Shown: positions 18,472-28,103, counted from the first letter of the stretch. The stretch: DNA of 64,000 nt from CBDHEY01 sp965262305 (GCA_965262305.1 CBDHEY010000002.1:682001-746000); one strand, 5' to 3'. The notes: generated from the sequence alone by a model not told the origin. Numbers and translations: made by a program.

Positions 18472-20003
18472 GATTTTTCAGGTGCTTTGAGTGAACGAGT
18501 GAGGGGCATGAAACGATGAAACTCTAGCAGCCTATAGCCCTTATAACTGCCCATTATTAGTAACAGTGCCATCGCGAGAAATTGTAAGCCGATAAAATTG
18601 AACATTAGATGCTGCACTACATCGTTTAACATTAAAAAATAGGCAATAACGGCGATAAAAAGTGATCCCCCTGTTTGCACGAATACTTCGTGTGGTCCTT
18701 CTTCTTCCCATAATATGGACATCCTTTCGATGGTCCAACTGAGAATAATCATTGGAAAAAAAGTGATTTTTAAGCCTTCAGTTAATCCAGCTCGGTATGA
18801 CGCTACAGTAAAAAGAGATATAAGGATAATTACCGAAACTATGATAACCGAAATGCGCGCGACGAGAAGGAGGTTATGTTGTGAAAGGTAGCCACGAATA
18901 ATCAATCCAGTTCCAACAACTAAAAAGAACCCGATTAAACCAGTGACTAAGCTAGTTTGAATAAATGCAATGGCGATAAGCACTGGCATGAAGGTTCCGG
19001 AGGTTCTTATTCCAATAAATAACCTCATAAATACAACGATCAATATGCCAATGGGTATTAGAAGTATTCCCTTAAAAAGGGTTTGTTCTTCCACTGGAAG
19101 ACTGTGAATCGAAAAGTCTAAAAGTGATTTATTTTCCAATTGGCTAATTTTTTGAATTTGGTTAATTGGGATTTCTTGCTTTAAGATTGAAAAGGAAGCT
19201 GACGCTCCGTAGCCTCCAACAACTTCTAGAATTGCCTTTGAATTATATTCCCAAAGTAGTCTATTCTTGTGGCTTAATTGAGCACCGCTTTCCAGATCAA
19301 ATAGAACATATCGATTGCCCTGGAATACTTGCACATAAGTTTTAAGCTTTTGTCTTCTGCGCCCGTCCTCTAGCTCTACGACATGTACTTCGCGAGCCGC
19401 AACATTGGCTTGTGCAAGAAGTTCAACGACCCAGGTGCTAAGTGCTTGCTTTTGGGTTAACAACTGGCGGCTTTGAGTTTGGGTGTTGAGCTCGTAAATT
19501 AGTTGACGTGTTAAGGTATAAGCATCGGCAGATTTTTGGTTAGCTTGATTTAGGATACTGAGGGCTTCAGTTTTGTGTGGGCCAGTTCCACCTAGTCGGG
19601 GTTGGCTAATCGCAGGAATAGTCACAGTACCTGATTGATTTAAGAACTCGTCTCGAATCATGTCGACTCTGTAGTATAAGAGTTGCCTTCCAGTTGCTTC
19701 TCGAATTGACCATTCGGCCCTGCGACTGAGATCTCTATCTACATAAGCTAGGCCGTAACCCGGACTTGCAGAATGCTCAGCAATTCGCTCAAACCCTTCT
19801 TGTGTATCAGGAATGGCTAAGGAAACTTTTACCGGATCGCCTTGAGCTTCAAATTCGACCCTAGCTTCAACGGACCAAATTTCCCTCTTTTCGCCAGGCA
19901 ATAAGGAGACATCAAAGTTAATATATCGGTATATACACAGACCAGATCCCAAACCGATTAACCCTGTCACCAGTATGAGAAACGCAATTCTAGTTTTATT
20001 CAT
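18468..20003 (-). CDS. Inactive transglutaminase-like protein with seven membrane helices
   Basis: A 511-residue inner-membrane protein. A single N-terminal helix (about 7-27) is followed by a large periplasmic region (about 30-290) of the inactive transglutaminase type (UUP1-like) and a C-terminal block of about seven membrane helices (300-490). The usual catalytic Cys-His-Asp set is not evident, in line with the family name. It lies between an anchored retropepsin-like protease and a cytoplasmic ATP-grasp ligase, sharing 8 bases with the first gene and 4 with the second. The topology suggests it links the periplasmic protease to the cytoplasmic ligase, for example as a peptide receptor or carrier; that is inference. 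Confidence 0.88.
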   Translation of the reverse strand: MNKTRIAFLILVTGLIGLGSGLCIYRYINFDVSLLPGEKREIWSVEARVEFEAQGDPVKVSLAIPDTQEGFERIAEHSASPGYGLAYVDRDLSRRAEWSIREATGRQLLYYRVDMIRDEFLNQSGTVTIPAISQPRLGGTGPHKTEALSILNQANQKSADAYTLTRQLIYELNTQTQSRQLLTQKQALSTWVVELLAQANVAAREVHVVELEDGRRRQKLKTYVQVFQGNRYVLFDLESGAQLSHKNRLLWEYNSKAILEVVGGYGASASFSILKQEIPINQIQKISQLENKSLLDFSIHSLPVEEQTLFKGILLIPIGILIVVFMRLFIGIRTSGTFMPVLIAIAFIQTSLVTGLIGFFLVVGTGLIIRGYLSQHNLLLVARISVIIVSVIILISLFTVASYRAGLTEGLKITFFPMIILSWTIERMSILWEEEGPHEVFVQTGGSLFIAVIAYFLMLNDVVQHLMFNFIGLQFLAMALLLIMGSYKGYRLLEFHRFMPLTRSLKAPEKS

Positions 20004-20799
20004 TGAGTAGCTTTGGGAGAGGCGCGCTTTTAGTTTCCGTTTTTGTTGTTACTATCCGCGTTTTCCTTGAATGAATAAACTTTTTAGAAACGTCGACGAC
20101 GGCTACGTCTTGAATAAAGTTTCGACCAATTAAAATTGGGTAGAGCATTTTTTCTCTGTTAGAGAGTGTAAACTCGCTTGCGCCTTCGAGCGACCCTATG
20201 CTCACTGAAAGCCTAACCACGGGGCGGCGTTCGTTATTATCCAGTGACGCTTGTTTTATCTTAGTGTATTTTACGAGTGGGGCTTCAAGTTGCTGCAACT
20301 CCTTTCCAAATTTAGTATTAAAACGCACCCACTTGTCGCCATCTCGCTCAAATTCGAGAATGTCTTGAGCATCAATAGATGAGGTGTTAGCACCTGTATC
20401 AATCCGAGCTTTTGCATATTTCTGGCTTTCTTGTAACCACACCCACTCAACGCGACCTAAGATCAATTTACCTTCTTGCGATTGATCTATAATGGTTTTT
20501 GATTTGCTATTGTCTGGATCTCTATCAACTTGTTTTGCGGCCGTTTCAATTTGATTGGCAATTGTGCGGGAGAGTAAAGCGATTGATGATTGAAGTTGGC
20601 TTAATTCCGTTTGAAGTGTTTTTTGCTGTAACTGAATTTCGTCTAATTTTTCTTCTTGCTTTATAAGTCGCTCAGATTGAATTTGGTTTAGTTGTTTTAA
20701 TTCAGAATATACCAGATCTGGAGTAGTAGAAGATTTTTGCGCCAAGTTGCCGCATGCGGAAGTAAAAATACAAAAACAAAACGATAAAACAATACGCAT
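19996..20799 (-). CDS. Retropepsin-like aspartic protease, probable lipoprotein
   Basis: A 267-residue protein. The N-terminus has a signal peptide with a possible lipobox FTSAC (lipid Cys16), then a coiled coil (about 30-95). The C-terminal domain (about 112-250) is of the RimB/retropepsin-like type (often misannotated 'ATP-dependent zinc protease'), with the active-site triad motif DTGANTSSI (Asp134) and the late ILIGRNFIQD strand. It should therefore act at the periplasmic face. It is the first gene of a three-gene operon with the transglutaminase-like and ATP-grasp genes. Substrate unknown. Confidence 0.88.
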   Translation of the reverse strand: MRIVLSFCFCIFTSACGNLAQKSSTTPDLVYSELKQLNQIQSERLIKQEEKLDEIQLQQKTLQTELSQLQSSIALLSRTIANQIETAAKQVDRDPDNSKSKTIIDQSQEGKLILGRVEWVWLQESQKYAKARIDTGANTSSIDAQDILEFERDGDKWVRFNTKFGKELQQLEAPLVKYTKIKQASLDNNERRPVVRLSVSIGSLEGASEFTLSNREKMLYPILIGRNFIQDVAVVDVSKKFIHSRKTRIVTTKTETKSAPLPKLLNE

Positions 20800-20977
20800 A
20801 GTGATAATAACTTTAATTTTTTTCGTTTTAATATCTGTGCGTTAAATGTGCAATACTGCATGTTGGGCGCAGAATGATAGCAGAAACAATGGGACTTTCG
20901 GTTAAAAAATCGAATTATTGTTAGCTGGTTCATTTTTGTTCGATTACTAACCGTAAGTTTTAGTGACAAAAAGGGTA

Positions 20978-21005
20978 TTGAATCGATATTTGATTTGCCT
21001 ATACT
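20978..21005 (+). promoter_or_regulatory. Candidate sigma-70 promoter for the small lipoprotein gene
   Basis: TTGAAT (20978-20983), a 16-bp spacer and TATACT (21000-21005) lie 45 bases before the ATG at 21050. Both hexamers are close to consensus. This supports the internal ATG over the longer upstream reading frame, which would begin before the promoter. Confidence 0.5.
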
Positions 21006-21049
21006 TGCGGTTAAAACTAATAAAATTAAAAAAGATAAGAAGATTAAAT

Positions 21050-21367
21050 ATGATTAAAACTCGTGCTTTGGTTAAGTTGGTACCACTTTTTTTCGCTTTT
21101 ACTCTTGCGCCTTCTTGCAGTAAAAAGGAAGATGTAACTGAGTCAATTACATTAGACGGTGGTTCTTATCCCGGTGACGATGCATTGGGAATGTGGGAAT
21201 CAATTACTAAAAACAACTGTACCGACAAAGCGAAGGCAAAATATTCGGATGGTAAATCTTTTCAGTTGATGACGTTTGAGACGGTGCCTAACCCTCCCAG
21301 AAAGTCTGCAGATGGTAAAAAAAGTGAATATGATCAAGTAAACTGTACGGTAAAAGTTTCTTTTTAA
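21050..21367 (+). CDS. Small exported protein, possible lipoprotein
   Basis: A 105-residue protein I do not recognise. Starting at the ATG at 21050, it has a typical signal peptide (basic MIKTR, then a hydrophobic run) ending at LAPSC. Cys23 could be lipidated, although Pro in the lipobox is unusual. The mature part is small and polar, with two more cysteines (NNCTDK and VNCTVK) that could form a disulfide. The frame can be opened back to 20963, but that stretch spans the likely promoter. It converges on the next gene with a 14-base gap. Confidence 0.6.
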   Translation: MIKTRALVKLVPLFFAFTLAPSCSKKEDVTESITLDGGSYPGDDALGMWESITKNNCTDKAKAKYSDGKSFQLMTFETVPNPPRKSADGKKSEYDQVNCTVKVSF

Positions 21368-21381
21368 GGAAAGTATTACCG

Positions 21382-21891
21382 CTATTTGATTTTCCATTTA
21401 CCATCTATCTTTTTCATCACGGCAACGGTTGAAAATTTGGGTTGCCGTTCATTCAAATAATACTTAACCTCTACATGATAATTCTCTGGCTCTAGAATAT
21501 GTGGCCTTATACTTATTGAAAAATGCTTGTCGAAACGCGCGTTTGCAATATATTTTTTATCTTGAATTCCACCAAAACGTTTGATGCGATAATCAATGCC
21601 TTCTTTTGTGTAAAGTGTTTTGAGCAATTCAATATTTTGCGTTCTTGCGATCATTGCATAATCGAACGCTGCCTTTTCTATACTGCCAGGCATATATGCA
21701 AAATTAAACGGCTCATCTATTACAAGACTTTTGGTTAAAACGGTGTGGTTTTCAATCGATTTTCGAGAAAGCTCCTCATCTTCTCTTACTGCTTCTGTTT
21801 TTGCATTTGCATTTGATGAATTTATGATGAACACAAGCAGCAAAAACCAAGCTCTTTTCGGAGTTGAAATGAGGAGTACTAAAGCTTTCAT
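21382..21891 (-). CDS. Exported protein of unknown function
   Basis: A 169-residue protein with an N-terminal signal peptide (hydrophobic stretch about residues 15-25, cleavage near NANA-K). The mature part has alternating strands and ends with VAVMKKIDGKWKIK, a pattern common at the end of NTF2-like domains, so that fold is possible. No catalytic motif is visible. It is a single gene between a convergent small lipoprotein gene and another small lipoprotein on the same strand. Confidence 0.6.
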   Translation of the reverse strand: MKALVLLISTPKRAWFLLLVFIINSSNANAKTEAVREDEELSRKSIENHTVLTKSLVIDEPFNFAYMPGSIEKAAFDYAMIARTQNIELLKTLYTKEGIDYRIKRFGGIQDKKYIANARFDKHFSISIRPHILEPENYHVEVKYYLNERQPKFSTVAVMKKIDGKWKIK

Positions 21892-21945
21892 TTGTATAAG
21901 TGTCTTTATATTATTTTTATTAGTGACTGTATAAACTCAATCTAC

Positions 21946-22389
21946 TTAAAGACTAGCAAAACTTCTGTGCTTATATGTTAATTCTAACAATCTATCTATC
22001 TGGTTTATGTCTTTCAAATAAGTAACATGTAAATGGCTTAAACTGATATCAATATCTTTGATATCAGTTTGTTGCTCAAGAATTGTTTGTAGTTGATCAA
22101 TAGTGACTTCTTTTTCAGATATTTGTTCTAATATTTTGGGGTTGATTTCCGCGCGTCCGGTATTAGGTAAATAAATAGTCCCATTGGAAAAATCAACTGC
22201 AAACGCTATTACTCCCGGAATTAAAAAGAAAAGTAAACCAATTGCATTCAACGCTACCACACCAGTATCCAGCTGCCCATCTATTTGGCCTTTTCGTTCA
22301 GGGTATAAGATGGTTCCGCACCCAGTAGCATTAAAAATCAATGTAAAACATAAACATATGGTTGCAACTAGCTTAATTGGTTTACTCAT
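21946..22389 (-). CDS. Conserved small lipoprotein
   Basis: A 147-residue lipoprotein: signal peptide with lipobox ATGC (Cys24). The mature region opens with GTILYPERKGQ, a segment I recognise from a conserved proteobacterial lipoprotein family of unknown role, then a hydrophobic hairpin (about 46-66, IGLLFFLIPGVIAFAVDF) and NGTIYLP. The C-terminal part looks alpha/beta. It lies 44 nt upstream of the purD stop on the same strand, but shared transcription is uncertain. Confidence 0.7.
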   Translation of the reverse strand: MSKPIKLVATICLCFTLIFNATGCGTILYPERKGQIDGQLDTGVVALNAIGLLFFLIPGVIAFAVDFSNGTIYLPNTGRAEINPKILEQISEKEVTIDQLQTILEQQTDIKDIDISLSHLHVTYLKDINQIDRLLELTYKHRSFASL

Positions 22390-22433
22390 TTCCGGTTTTC
22401 CCCAAAATAGAAAATTAATAAGTGAACAAGAAG

Positions 22434-23726
22434 TTAGTTATTTGATTTTTCTCGTTCAATAGCACGGTAAGCAATATCTGTGCGCATATAAACATCATTC
22501 CATTTAATTTTTCTAGCCTGCTCATACGCTAATTTTTGAGCTTGTGACACAGTTTCACCTAATGCAGTAGCACACAGCACGCGACCGCCGTTAGTCACTA
22601 TGTCATCACCGAGTAATTTTGTGCCTGCATGAAATACTTTGCTTGATTCGGAGTCACAATTTTCCAGTCCTGAAATTGAATTTCCTTTTTCATAAGAACC
22701 TGGATAACCGCCCGAAGCGAGTACAACTCCGACTGAGGCCCTAGAATCCCATTTTGTTTCACATTTATCCAGTGACTTATCAAGCGCCGAAAGGCAAAGA
22801 GAGGTTAAATCAGACTCAAGTCGAAGCATGATAGGTTGTGTTTCTGGATCTCCAAAACGGCAGTTGTATTCGATTACTTTAGGTTGTCCATCGTCAGATA
22901 TCATAAGGCCTGCATAAAGAAAACCTGTATATGGATTTCCTTCATCCGCCATGCCTTTGATCGTCGGCTTAATCACCTGCTCCATAATTCGTTCGTAGAT
23001 TTCAGTCGTAACCACTGGTGCGGGTGAATAGGCACCCATGCCGCCGGTATTGAGGCCAGTGTCACCATCACCAGCTCGCTTATGATCTTGGCTGGTTGCC
23101 ATAGGGAGTATATTTTCTCCATCGGCAATAACGATAAAGCTAGCTTCTTCACCTTCTAAGAATTCTTCAATAACTACTCTCGCACCAGCATCGCCAAAAG
23201 CGTTTTCTGCAAGCATATCGATAATTGCTTCTTCCGCTGTCGCTAAATCCATTGCGACTATTACGCCCTTACCTGCGGCAAGACCATCGGCTTTTACGAC
23301 AATGGGTGCGCCTTTATCGCGCACATAGGCAAGTGCTGGATCAACATGGCTAAATGCTTGATAACTTGCTGTAGGAATATTGTGTCTTGCAAGAAAGTCT
23401 TTGGTGAATTCTTTAGATCCTTCAAGTTGTGCCGCACCTTGTCGTGGGCCAAAGCACCTTAGACCTGCAGACTCGAATGCGTCAACAATTCCTGCGACTA
23501 AGGGTACTTCTGGTCCTACAATTGTAAGTTCGACAGCATTTTTTTTTGCAAAGTCGATTTGTTTTTCAAAATCTAAAACGTCAATGGCAATGTTTTCCAT
23601 TTTAGTTTCTGATGCCGTGCCTGCGTTGCCTGGTGCAACAAAAACCTTGCTAACCTTTTCACTTTTGGCGCATTTCCAAGCAAGTGCATGTTCACGGCCA
23701 CCGCTTCCAATAATTAATATGTTCAT
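22434..23726 (-). CDS. purD: Phosphoribosylamine-glycine ligase
   Basis: A 430-residue ATP-grasp enzyme of purine synthesis that makes glycinamide ribonucleotide. The start IIGSGGREHALAWK, PEVPLVAGIVDAF, DGLAAGKGVIVA and the metal-binding region with NCRFGDPETQ are all present. It follows purH by 14 nt, the usual purH-purD operon. A Shine-Dalgarno (GGAG) precedes the ATG. Confidence 0.98.
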   Translation of the reverse strand: MNILIIGSGGREHALAWKCAKSEKVSKVFVAPGNAGTASETKMENIAIDVLDFEKQIDFAKKNAVELTIVGPEVPLVAGIVDAFESAGLRCFGPRQGAAQLEGSKEFTKDFLARHNIPTASYQAFSHVDPALAYVRDKGAPIVVKADGLAAGKGVIVAMDLATAEEAIIDMLAENAFGDAGARVVIEEFLEGEEASFIVIADGENILPMATSQDHKRAGDGDTGLNTGGMGAYSPAPVVTTEIYERIMEQVIKPTIKGMADEGNPYTGFLYAGLMISDDGQPKVIEYNCRFGDPETQPIMLRLESDLTSLCLSALDKSLDKCETKWDSRASVGVVLASGGYPGSYEKGNSISGLENCDSESSKVFHAGTKLLGDDIVTNGGRVLCATALGETVSQAQKLAYEQARKIKWNDVYMRTDIAYRAIEREKSNN

Positions 23727-23740
23727 TTTCCAGCTCCTAT

Positions 23741-25318
23741 TTAATGCCTAAAATGACGCATACCGGTAAATACCATGGTTATGTCATGCTCATCTGCTGC
23801 TGCAATAACCTCTTCATCACGCATGGAGCCTCCTGGCTGAATCACCGCCTGGATACCATAGTTGGCGGCGTTATCAATACCGTCTCTAAACGGGAAGAAT
23901 GCATCGGAAGCCATTGCGGCTCCCTCTACTTTTAGGCCCGCATGTTCCGCCTTGATTGCAGCGATACGTGCTGAATTGACACGACTCATTTGTCCAGCGC
24001 CGACTCCAATTGTTTGGAGGCCTTTGGCATAGATAATGGCATTTGATTTAACCATCTTGGCCACTTTCCAAGCAAATAGTAGGTCAGCGATTTGTTCTGG
24101 TGACGGAGTGCGACGAGTTACTACCTTCAAGTCCTTTTGATTTATTACACCCAAATCCCTGTCTTGAACAAGAAGACCGCCAGTAACGCGTTTGTAATCT
24201 AGTCCTGGTTCCTGATCAGAAGAAAAATCGCCGCATTCTAGCAAACGTATATTCTTCTTAGTTTGCACTGTTTCAACGGCCTCTGGTGAGGCGCTCGGTG
24301 CAATAATGACCTCAACAAATTGTTTTTCTATTATGCTTTTAGCCGTATCTTCATCAAGGGGGCGATTAAAAGCAATAATTCCACCAAAGGCTGATTCAGG
24401 GTCTGTATCGAAGGCTTTGAGATACGCATTTAGCTGTGAATCTGCAATTGCGACGCCACAAGGATTTGCATGCTTTACTATAACGCAGGCTGGCTCATCA
24501 AATTGTTTGACGGTTTCAAGAGCGGCATCAGTATCGGCAACGTTATTAAATGATAATTCTTTACCGTGAAGTTGTTTTGCGGTTGCAATCGAGGCTGAGT
24601 CAGTGTTCTTCTCAGTGTAGAAAGCGGCTTTTTGGTGAGGGTTTTCACCATATCGCATATTTTGTTTTTTTAAGAACTGGGTATTAATTGTCCTTGGAAA
24701 CTGAGTTTCGCTTGAATCAATTTTATTGCCAAGGTAATTGGCAATAGCAGCGTCATAGCTGGCGGTGTGTTCGAAAGCTGCGACGGATAAGTCAAATCGA
24801 GTTTCAGAAGAAACTTGACCATTATTTTGTTCTAATTCTTCGGTTACCCTAGCATAGTCACTTGAGTTAACAACGATGGTGACGTGCTGGTAGTTTTTAG
24901 CTGCGGCTCGCACCATGGTTGGACCACCAATGTCTATATTTTCAATGGCGGTAGCAAGATCGCAATCAGGATTGGACACTGTTTTTTCGAAGGGGTAGAG
25001 GTTAACCACCACCATGTCGATTGGGGTTATACCGTGATCGGACATAACCGTGTCGTCTATTCCTCTTCTTCCGAGTATGCCGCCATGCACTCTTGGATGC
25101 AGTGTTTTTACTCGGCCGTCCATCATTTCAGGAAATTCGGTGTAATCGGAAACTTCAGTTACCGGTATGCTATTTTGTGCTAGAAGTGTGTATGTCCCGC
25201 CCGTTGATAATATTTCTACTCCCTGATTACTCAAGGATTTAGCAAATTCTACAATGCCGTTTTTGTCGGAAACGCTAATAAGTACGCGGTTAACTTTTAC
25301 CAAGCCCGATGCTGTCAT
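23741..25318 (-). CDS. purH: AICAR transformylase / IMP cyclohydrolase
   Basis: A bifunctional enzyme for the last two steps of IMP synthesis; 525 residues from the ATG at 25318. The N-terminal cyclohydrolase domain starts RVLISVSDKNG and contains HPRVHGGILGRR; the C-terminal transformylase domain contains KHANPCGVA and AMASDAFFPFRD. A TTG six codons upstream would also keep the frame open, but it falls within the GAGGAA Shine-Dalgarno of the ATG, so I chose the ATG. Confidence 0.97.
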   Translation of the reverse strand: MTASGLVKVNRVLISVSDKNGIVEFAKSLSNQGVEILSTGGTYTLLAQNSIPVTEVSDYTEFPEMMDGRVKTLHPRVHGGILGRRGIDDTVMSDHGITPIDMVVVNLYPFEKTVSNPDCDLATAIENIDIGGPTMVRAAAKNYQHVTIVVNSSDYARVTEELEQNNGQVSSETRFDLSVAAFEHTASYDAAIANYLGNKIDSSETQFPRTINTQFLKKQNMRYGENPHQKAAFYTEKNTDSASIATAKQLHGKELSFNNVADTDAALETVKQFDEPACVIVKHANPCGVAIADSQLNAYLKAFDTDPESAFGGIIAFNRPLDEDTAKSIIEKQFVEVIIAPSASPEAVETVQTKKNIRLLECGDFSSDQEPGLDYKRVTGGLLVQDRDLGVINQKDLKVVTRRTPSPEQIADLLFAWKVAKMVKSNAIIYAKGLQTIGVGAGQMSRVNSARIAAIKAEHAGLKVEGAAMASDAFFPFRDGIDNAANYGIQAVIQPGGSMRDEEVIAAADEHDITMVFTGMRHFRH

Positions 25319-25356
25319 TCGATGAAAGTTCCTCAATATATAGTTGGGTACGAAAG

Positions 25357-25392
25357 GTTAAACAAACAAAGGGAACTTAGAGTTCCCTTTGT
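25357..25392 (-). terminator. Intrinsic terminator after fis
   Basis: On the minus strand a 9-bp stem AAAGGGAAC / GTTCCCTTT with a 5-base loop is followed by GTTTGTTT. It lies about 70 bases past the fis stop and just before purH, separating dusB-fis from purH-purD. Confidence 0.75.
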
Positions 25393-25460
25393 GTTTCAAT
25401 TGCTGGAGAAGCGAATTTGGTTTTATCGCAGACTAAGTTTTTTAGTGCGATATTGAGATT

Positions 25461-25775
25461 TTATAGTAACCCGTACTGTTTTAATTTTTTGCGTAAAGTA
25501 CCACGGTTTAATCCTAGGATATTAGCGGCTTTAGTTTGATTGTGGCGGGTAAACTTCATAACTACTTCTAGCATCGGCGCTTCTACTTCGGCTAAAACCA
25601 TATCGTAAACGTCAGTAACGTCTTGGCCATCTAAGTGCTGGAAATAATTAGTTACTGCGCGCTCAACGCAATCTCTCAACGATTGATCCTGCGGGTTGTT
25701 GTAAGTTTCTGGTTGAGCCTGAAGGTTAGATAAGTCCCTAGGTTTTTCGTTATAAAGCGTGTCCGCAATACTCAT
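25461..25775 (-). CDS. fis: DNA-binding protein Fis
   Basis: A 104-residue nucleoid protein that bends DNA and activates growth-rate-linked promoters. The C-terminal helix-turn-helix (TKAANILGLNRGTLRKKLKQYGLL) is nearly identical to Fis. The first 30 residues are longer and less conserved. The ATG overlaps the dusB stop (ATGA), so translation is coupled, as in other gammaproteobacteria. A terminator follows. Confidence 0.98.
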   Translation of the reverse strand: MSIADTLYNEKPRDLSNLQAQPETYNNPQDQSLRDCVERAVTNYFQHLDGQDVTDVYDMVLAEVEAPMLEVVMKFTRHNQTKAANILGLNRGTLRKKLKQYGLL

Positions 25776-26758
25776 GCTACTTTTTCCTCGTGATTTATAT
25801 ACTCTTTAAAATTAATTCGAACTAAATCCAGTTGTAATTCTGTGGTCTCTATTTGATTAAAATCGCTAACAATATCTTTAGGTAGACCAAAGTTTTGGCA
25901 ATACCAAAGAAAGTGTTTTCTAGCAATCCTTATACCCTGAAGTTCTCCATAGTGGTCATATAGGCCATTAAAATGGGCTTCTATTGTATTAATTATTTGT
26001 TCCGAAGACGATTCTTGCTGTTTGGTGTCGGTTAGTTCTTGATTGATTTGCTGGAATATCCATGGGTTTCCCCACGAAGCTCTTCCTATCATTACCGCAC
26101 TTGCCCCAGTCTCTTTTAATATCTTTTTGGCTTTATAGGCGGAATCAATATCTCCGTTAACAATGACCGGGATTGATAAGCTCTTTGCCAATTGTGTCGC
26201 GGTATCGTATTCCGCTGCACCATTAAATTTACAAGCCCTTGTCCGCCCATGCATGGCAATGGCGGAAACTCCAGAATCTTCAGCTATTTTTGCTACTGTA
26301 GGTCCATTTTTTTTTAATGGGCTCCATCCCGTTCGGGTTTTGAGGGTTACTGGCACTTTTACTGCTTTAACTACTCTTTGCAATATGCTTTCAACAAGTT
26401 CTTCGTTGTCTAAAAGTGCGGACCCCGCCAACTTCTTGCATACTTTTTTTGCAGGACACCCCATATTTATATCAATTATCTGCGCCCCTCGATCTTCCGC
26501 TGCTATAGCCGCTTCTGCGAGCAGTTTTGGATCGCTGCCCGCTATTTGTATTGATGTAAGTGGGTCGTCTTCATCTGTTACTAGTCTATGAGCACTCTTT
26601 TTGGTCTTCCAAAGTGATACGTCACTTGTAATCATTTCTGATGTTGTAAGCCCGGCTCCATAGAAACGACAGAGTTTTCGATACGGCTTATCGGTAATTC
26701 CCGCCATTGGAGCTAAAAGAACCCGACTTTTAATCTCATAGGGTCCAATTTTGAACAA
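25772..26758 (-). CDS. dusB: tRNA-dihydrouridine synthase B
   Basis: A 328-residue FMN enzyme that reduces uridine in the tRNA D-loop. The TIM-barrel signatures are PMAGITDKPYR, the active-site Cys101 in NMGCPAKKV, KTRTGW, HGRTR and GDIDS. The length matches the family (321 in E. coli). It forms an operon with fis. Confidence 0.97.
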   Translation of the reverse strand: MFKIGPYEIKSRVLLAPMAGITDKPYRKLCRFYGAGLTTSEMITSDVSLWKTKKSAHRLVTDEDDPLTSIQIAGSDPKLLAEAAIAAEDRGAQIIDINMGCPAKKVCKKLAGSALLDNEELVESILQRVVKAVKVPVTLKTRTGWSPLKKNGPTVAKIAEDSGVSAIAMHGRTRACKFNGAAEYDTATQLAKSLSIPVIVNGDIDSAYKAKKILKETGASAVMIGRASWGNPWIFQQINQELTDTKQQESSSEQIINTIEAHFNGLYDHYGELQGIRIARKHFLWYCQNFGLPKDIVSDFNQIETTELQLDLVRINFKEYINHEEKVA

Positions 26759-26909
26759 AGTGTTATGCCCCCAACACCCTAATATTTTTAGTTCTCATCG
26801 ATCCTGTTTGGTTATGGTTCTTTCTATCCCAAAAAGGTGGGCTATGATACCTGTTGTTAACGCATTTTGGAATGCACAATTTAATCAGATTGATTAAAAA
26901 GTGATAGAT

Positions 26910-28103
26910 TTAAGGACAAATTGCAATTTTATATCCTAATGCAGATTTACCTGGATGCATTATCTCCAGAGCGATATGGATAGGTTGTCTCACAGGCATT
27001 AATTTTCTACCTTTAAGCTCTCCAGCGAGATATTCTTTTGGCTTAAAACAACGGGAGGCAACGACTTGATTGGTGTGATCTGTAAAGGCAAGTTCAATTG
27101 GTGGAAAGTTTTGTTCAAAGAAGGCAGAGTTTTGCAGTATAAAATCGACTACGAGCGAATTTACCGCGTTGGGGTTTTCTCTAATGACAAGGTTTCTTGC
27201 TGATACTTGGCTGAGATCGCTTATTGTTGGTAGTTTGCAGCCTAAAATTTCACACGCTTGAACGTAATAGGGGCGAAAGTTCCCGTCACGACTAAGTTTA
27301 TCCATATTTATCCAGGCGTATTGAAAAAACAAAAGCGCCCCAGCCAAGATTGAAAGATTGGCCCAAAGTATATTTGAATTCCACCAAGCACCAGAAGTCC
27401 TCCAGGTAAACTCCACTGGCTCGGGTTCAATAGAGTCTAGAAACTGTGCGGATAAACCTGGAGCAATTGAGTCATTTTTTTGATAATTTTTTTTATCTCC
27501 TGGAACCTCCTGGGAGCCATAGTCTATGTCGTCGAAGTGCGCCTCTAGGTGCTGTGAATCGTCAAAATCTTCTAAGATATCGTCTTCATCTTCCAATATT
27601 TGAAACTTATCGGTTTGATAGTGGGCTGCATAATCGACACCAGACTCTTCGATCTCTTCATATTCTTCTTCTGGTTCTGGTGGTTGAGTGTATTCCTCGT
27701 CTTCGGATTCGCTCTTAATTAGATCGAGTGCCCACGAATCATCTGCTGATTGGTTTTCTGTTTCTTTTTCTTCGATCAGTTCACGTTCGAAAAGGTTAGA
27801 ATCATTATTCGAATTGGTACGTTTGTCAGATGTATTTTGAGTAAATTCGGAACTGAAGACTTCTTCATGGTTGGTTTGCTCGATTCCCATATCATCGCTA
27901 ATGAGAAATTCTTCAGTTTCAGCTTTAGTCTCTTGCTCTTTGACAGGTTCTTCTTTTTGGGGCATCACTGCTAAGTGATCTATTGCATTAAATACCGCCA
28001 GGCAGGAGCCGCACCTAACCGATCCTTTTGCCGGTTTTAGGTGAGCATCAGTAACTCTAAAGGAGGTATGGCATTTAGGGCAGCGAGTAATATGTTCAGC
28101 CAT
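26910..28103 (-). CDS. Zinc-ribbon and DUF3426 membrane protein
   Basis: A 397-residue protein with an MJ0042-type N-terminal zinc ribbon (C8, C11, C31, C34), a very acidic disordered linker (about 50-235, rich in Glu, Asp, Ser), one membrane helix (about 247-268) and a C-terminal DUF3426 domain outside the cytoplasm. The family is always found between prmA and dusB in many gammaproteobacteria, as here, but its role is not known to me. A ribbon-to-periplasm layout suggests sensing or anchoring. Confidence 0.88.
   Translation of the reverse strand: MAEHITRCPKCHTSFRVTDAHLKPAKGSVRCGSCLAVFNAIDHLAVMPQKEEPVKEQETKAETEEFLISDDMGIEQTNHEEVFSSEFTQNTSDKRTNSNNDSNLFERELIEEKETENQSADDSWALDLIKSESEDEEYTQPPEPEEEYEEIEESGVDYAAHYQTDKFQILEDEDDILEDFDDSQHLEAHFDDIDYGSQEVPGDKKNYQKNDSIAPGLSAQFLDSIEPEPVEFTWRTSGAWWNSNILWANLSILAGALLFFQYAWINMDKLSRDGNFRPYYVQACEILGCKLPTISDLSQVSARNLVIRENPNAVNSLVVDFILQNSAFFEQNFPPIELAFTDHTNQVVASRCFKPKEYLAGELKGRKLMPVRQPIHIALEIMHPGKSALGYKIAICP

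Noticed and set aside
25319..25336. Upstream TTG start for purH
   Set aside because: The TTG is part of the GAGGAA ribosome-binding region of the ATG at 25318, and the extra residues do not match PurH.
26880..26898. TTTAATCA / TGATTAAA inverted repeat after the DUF3426 gene
   Set aside because: AT-only stem with no T-run; such repeats are expected by chance in AT-rich gaps.
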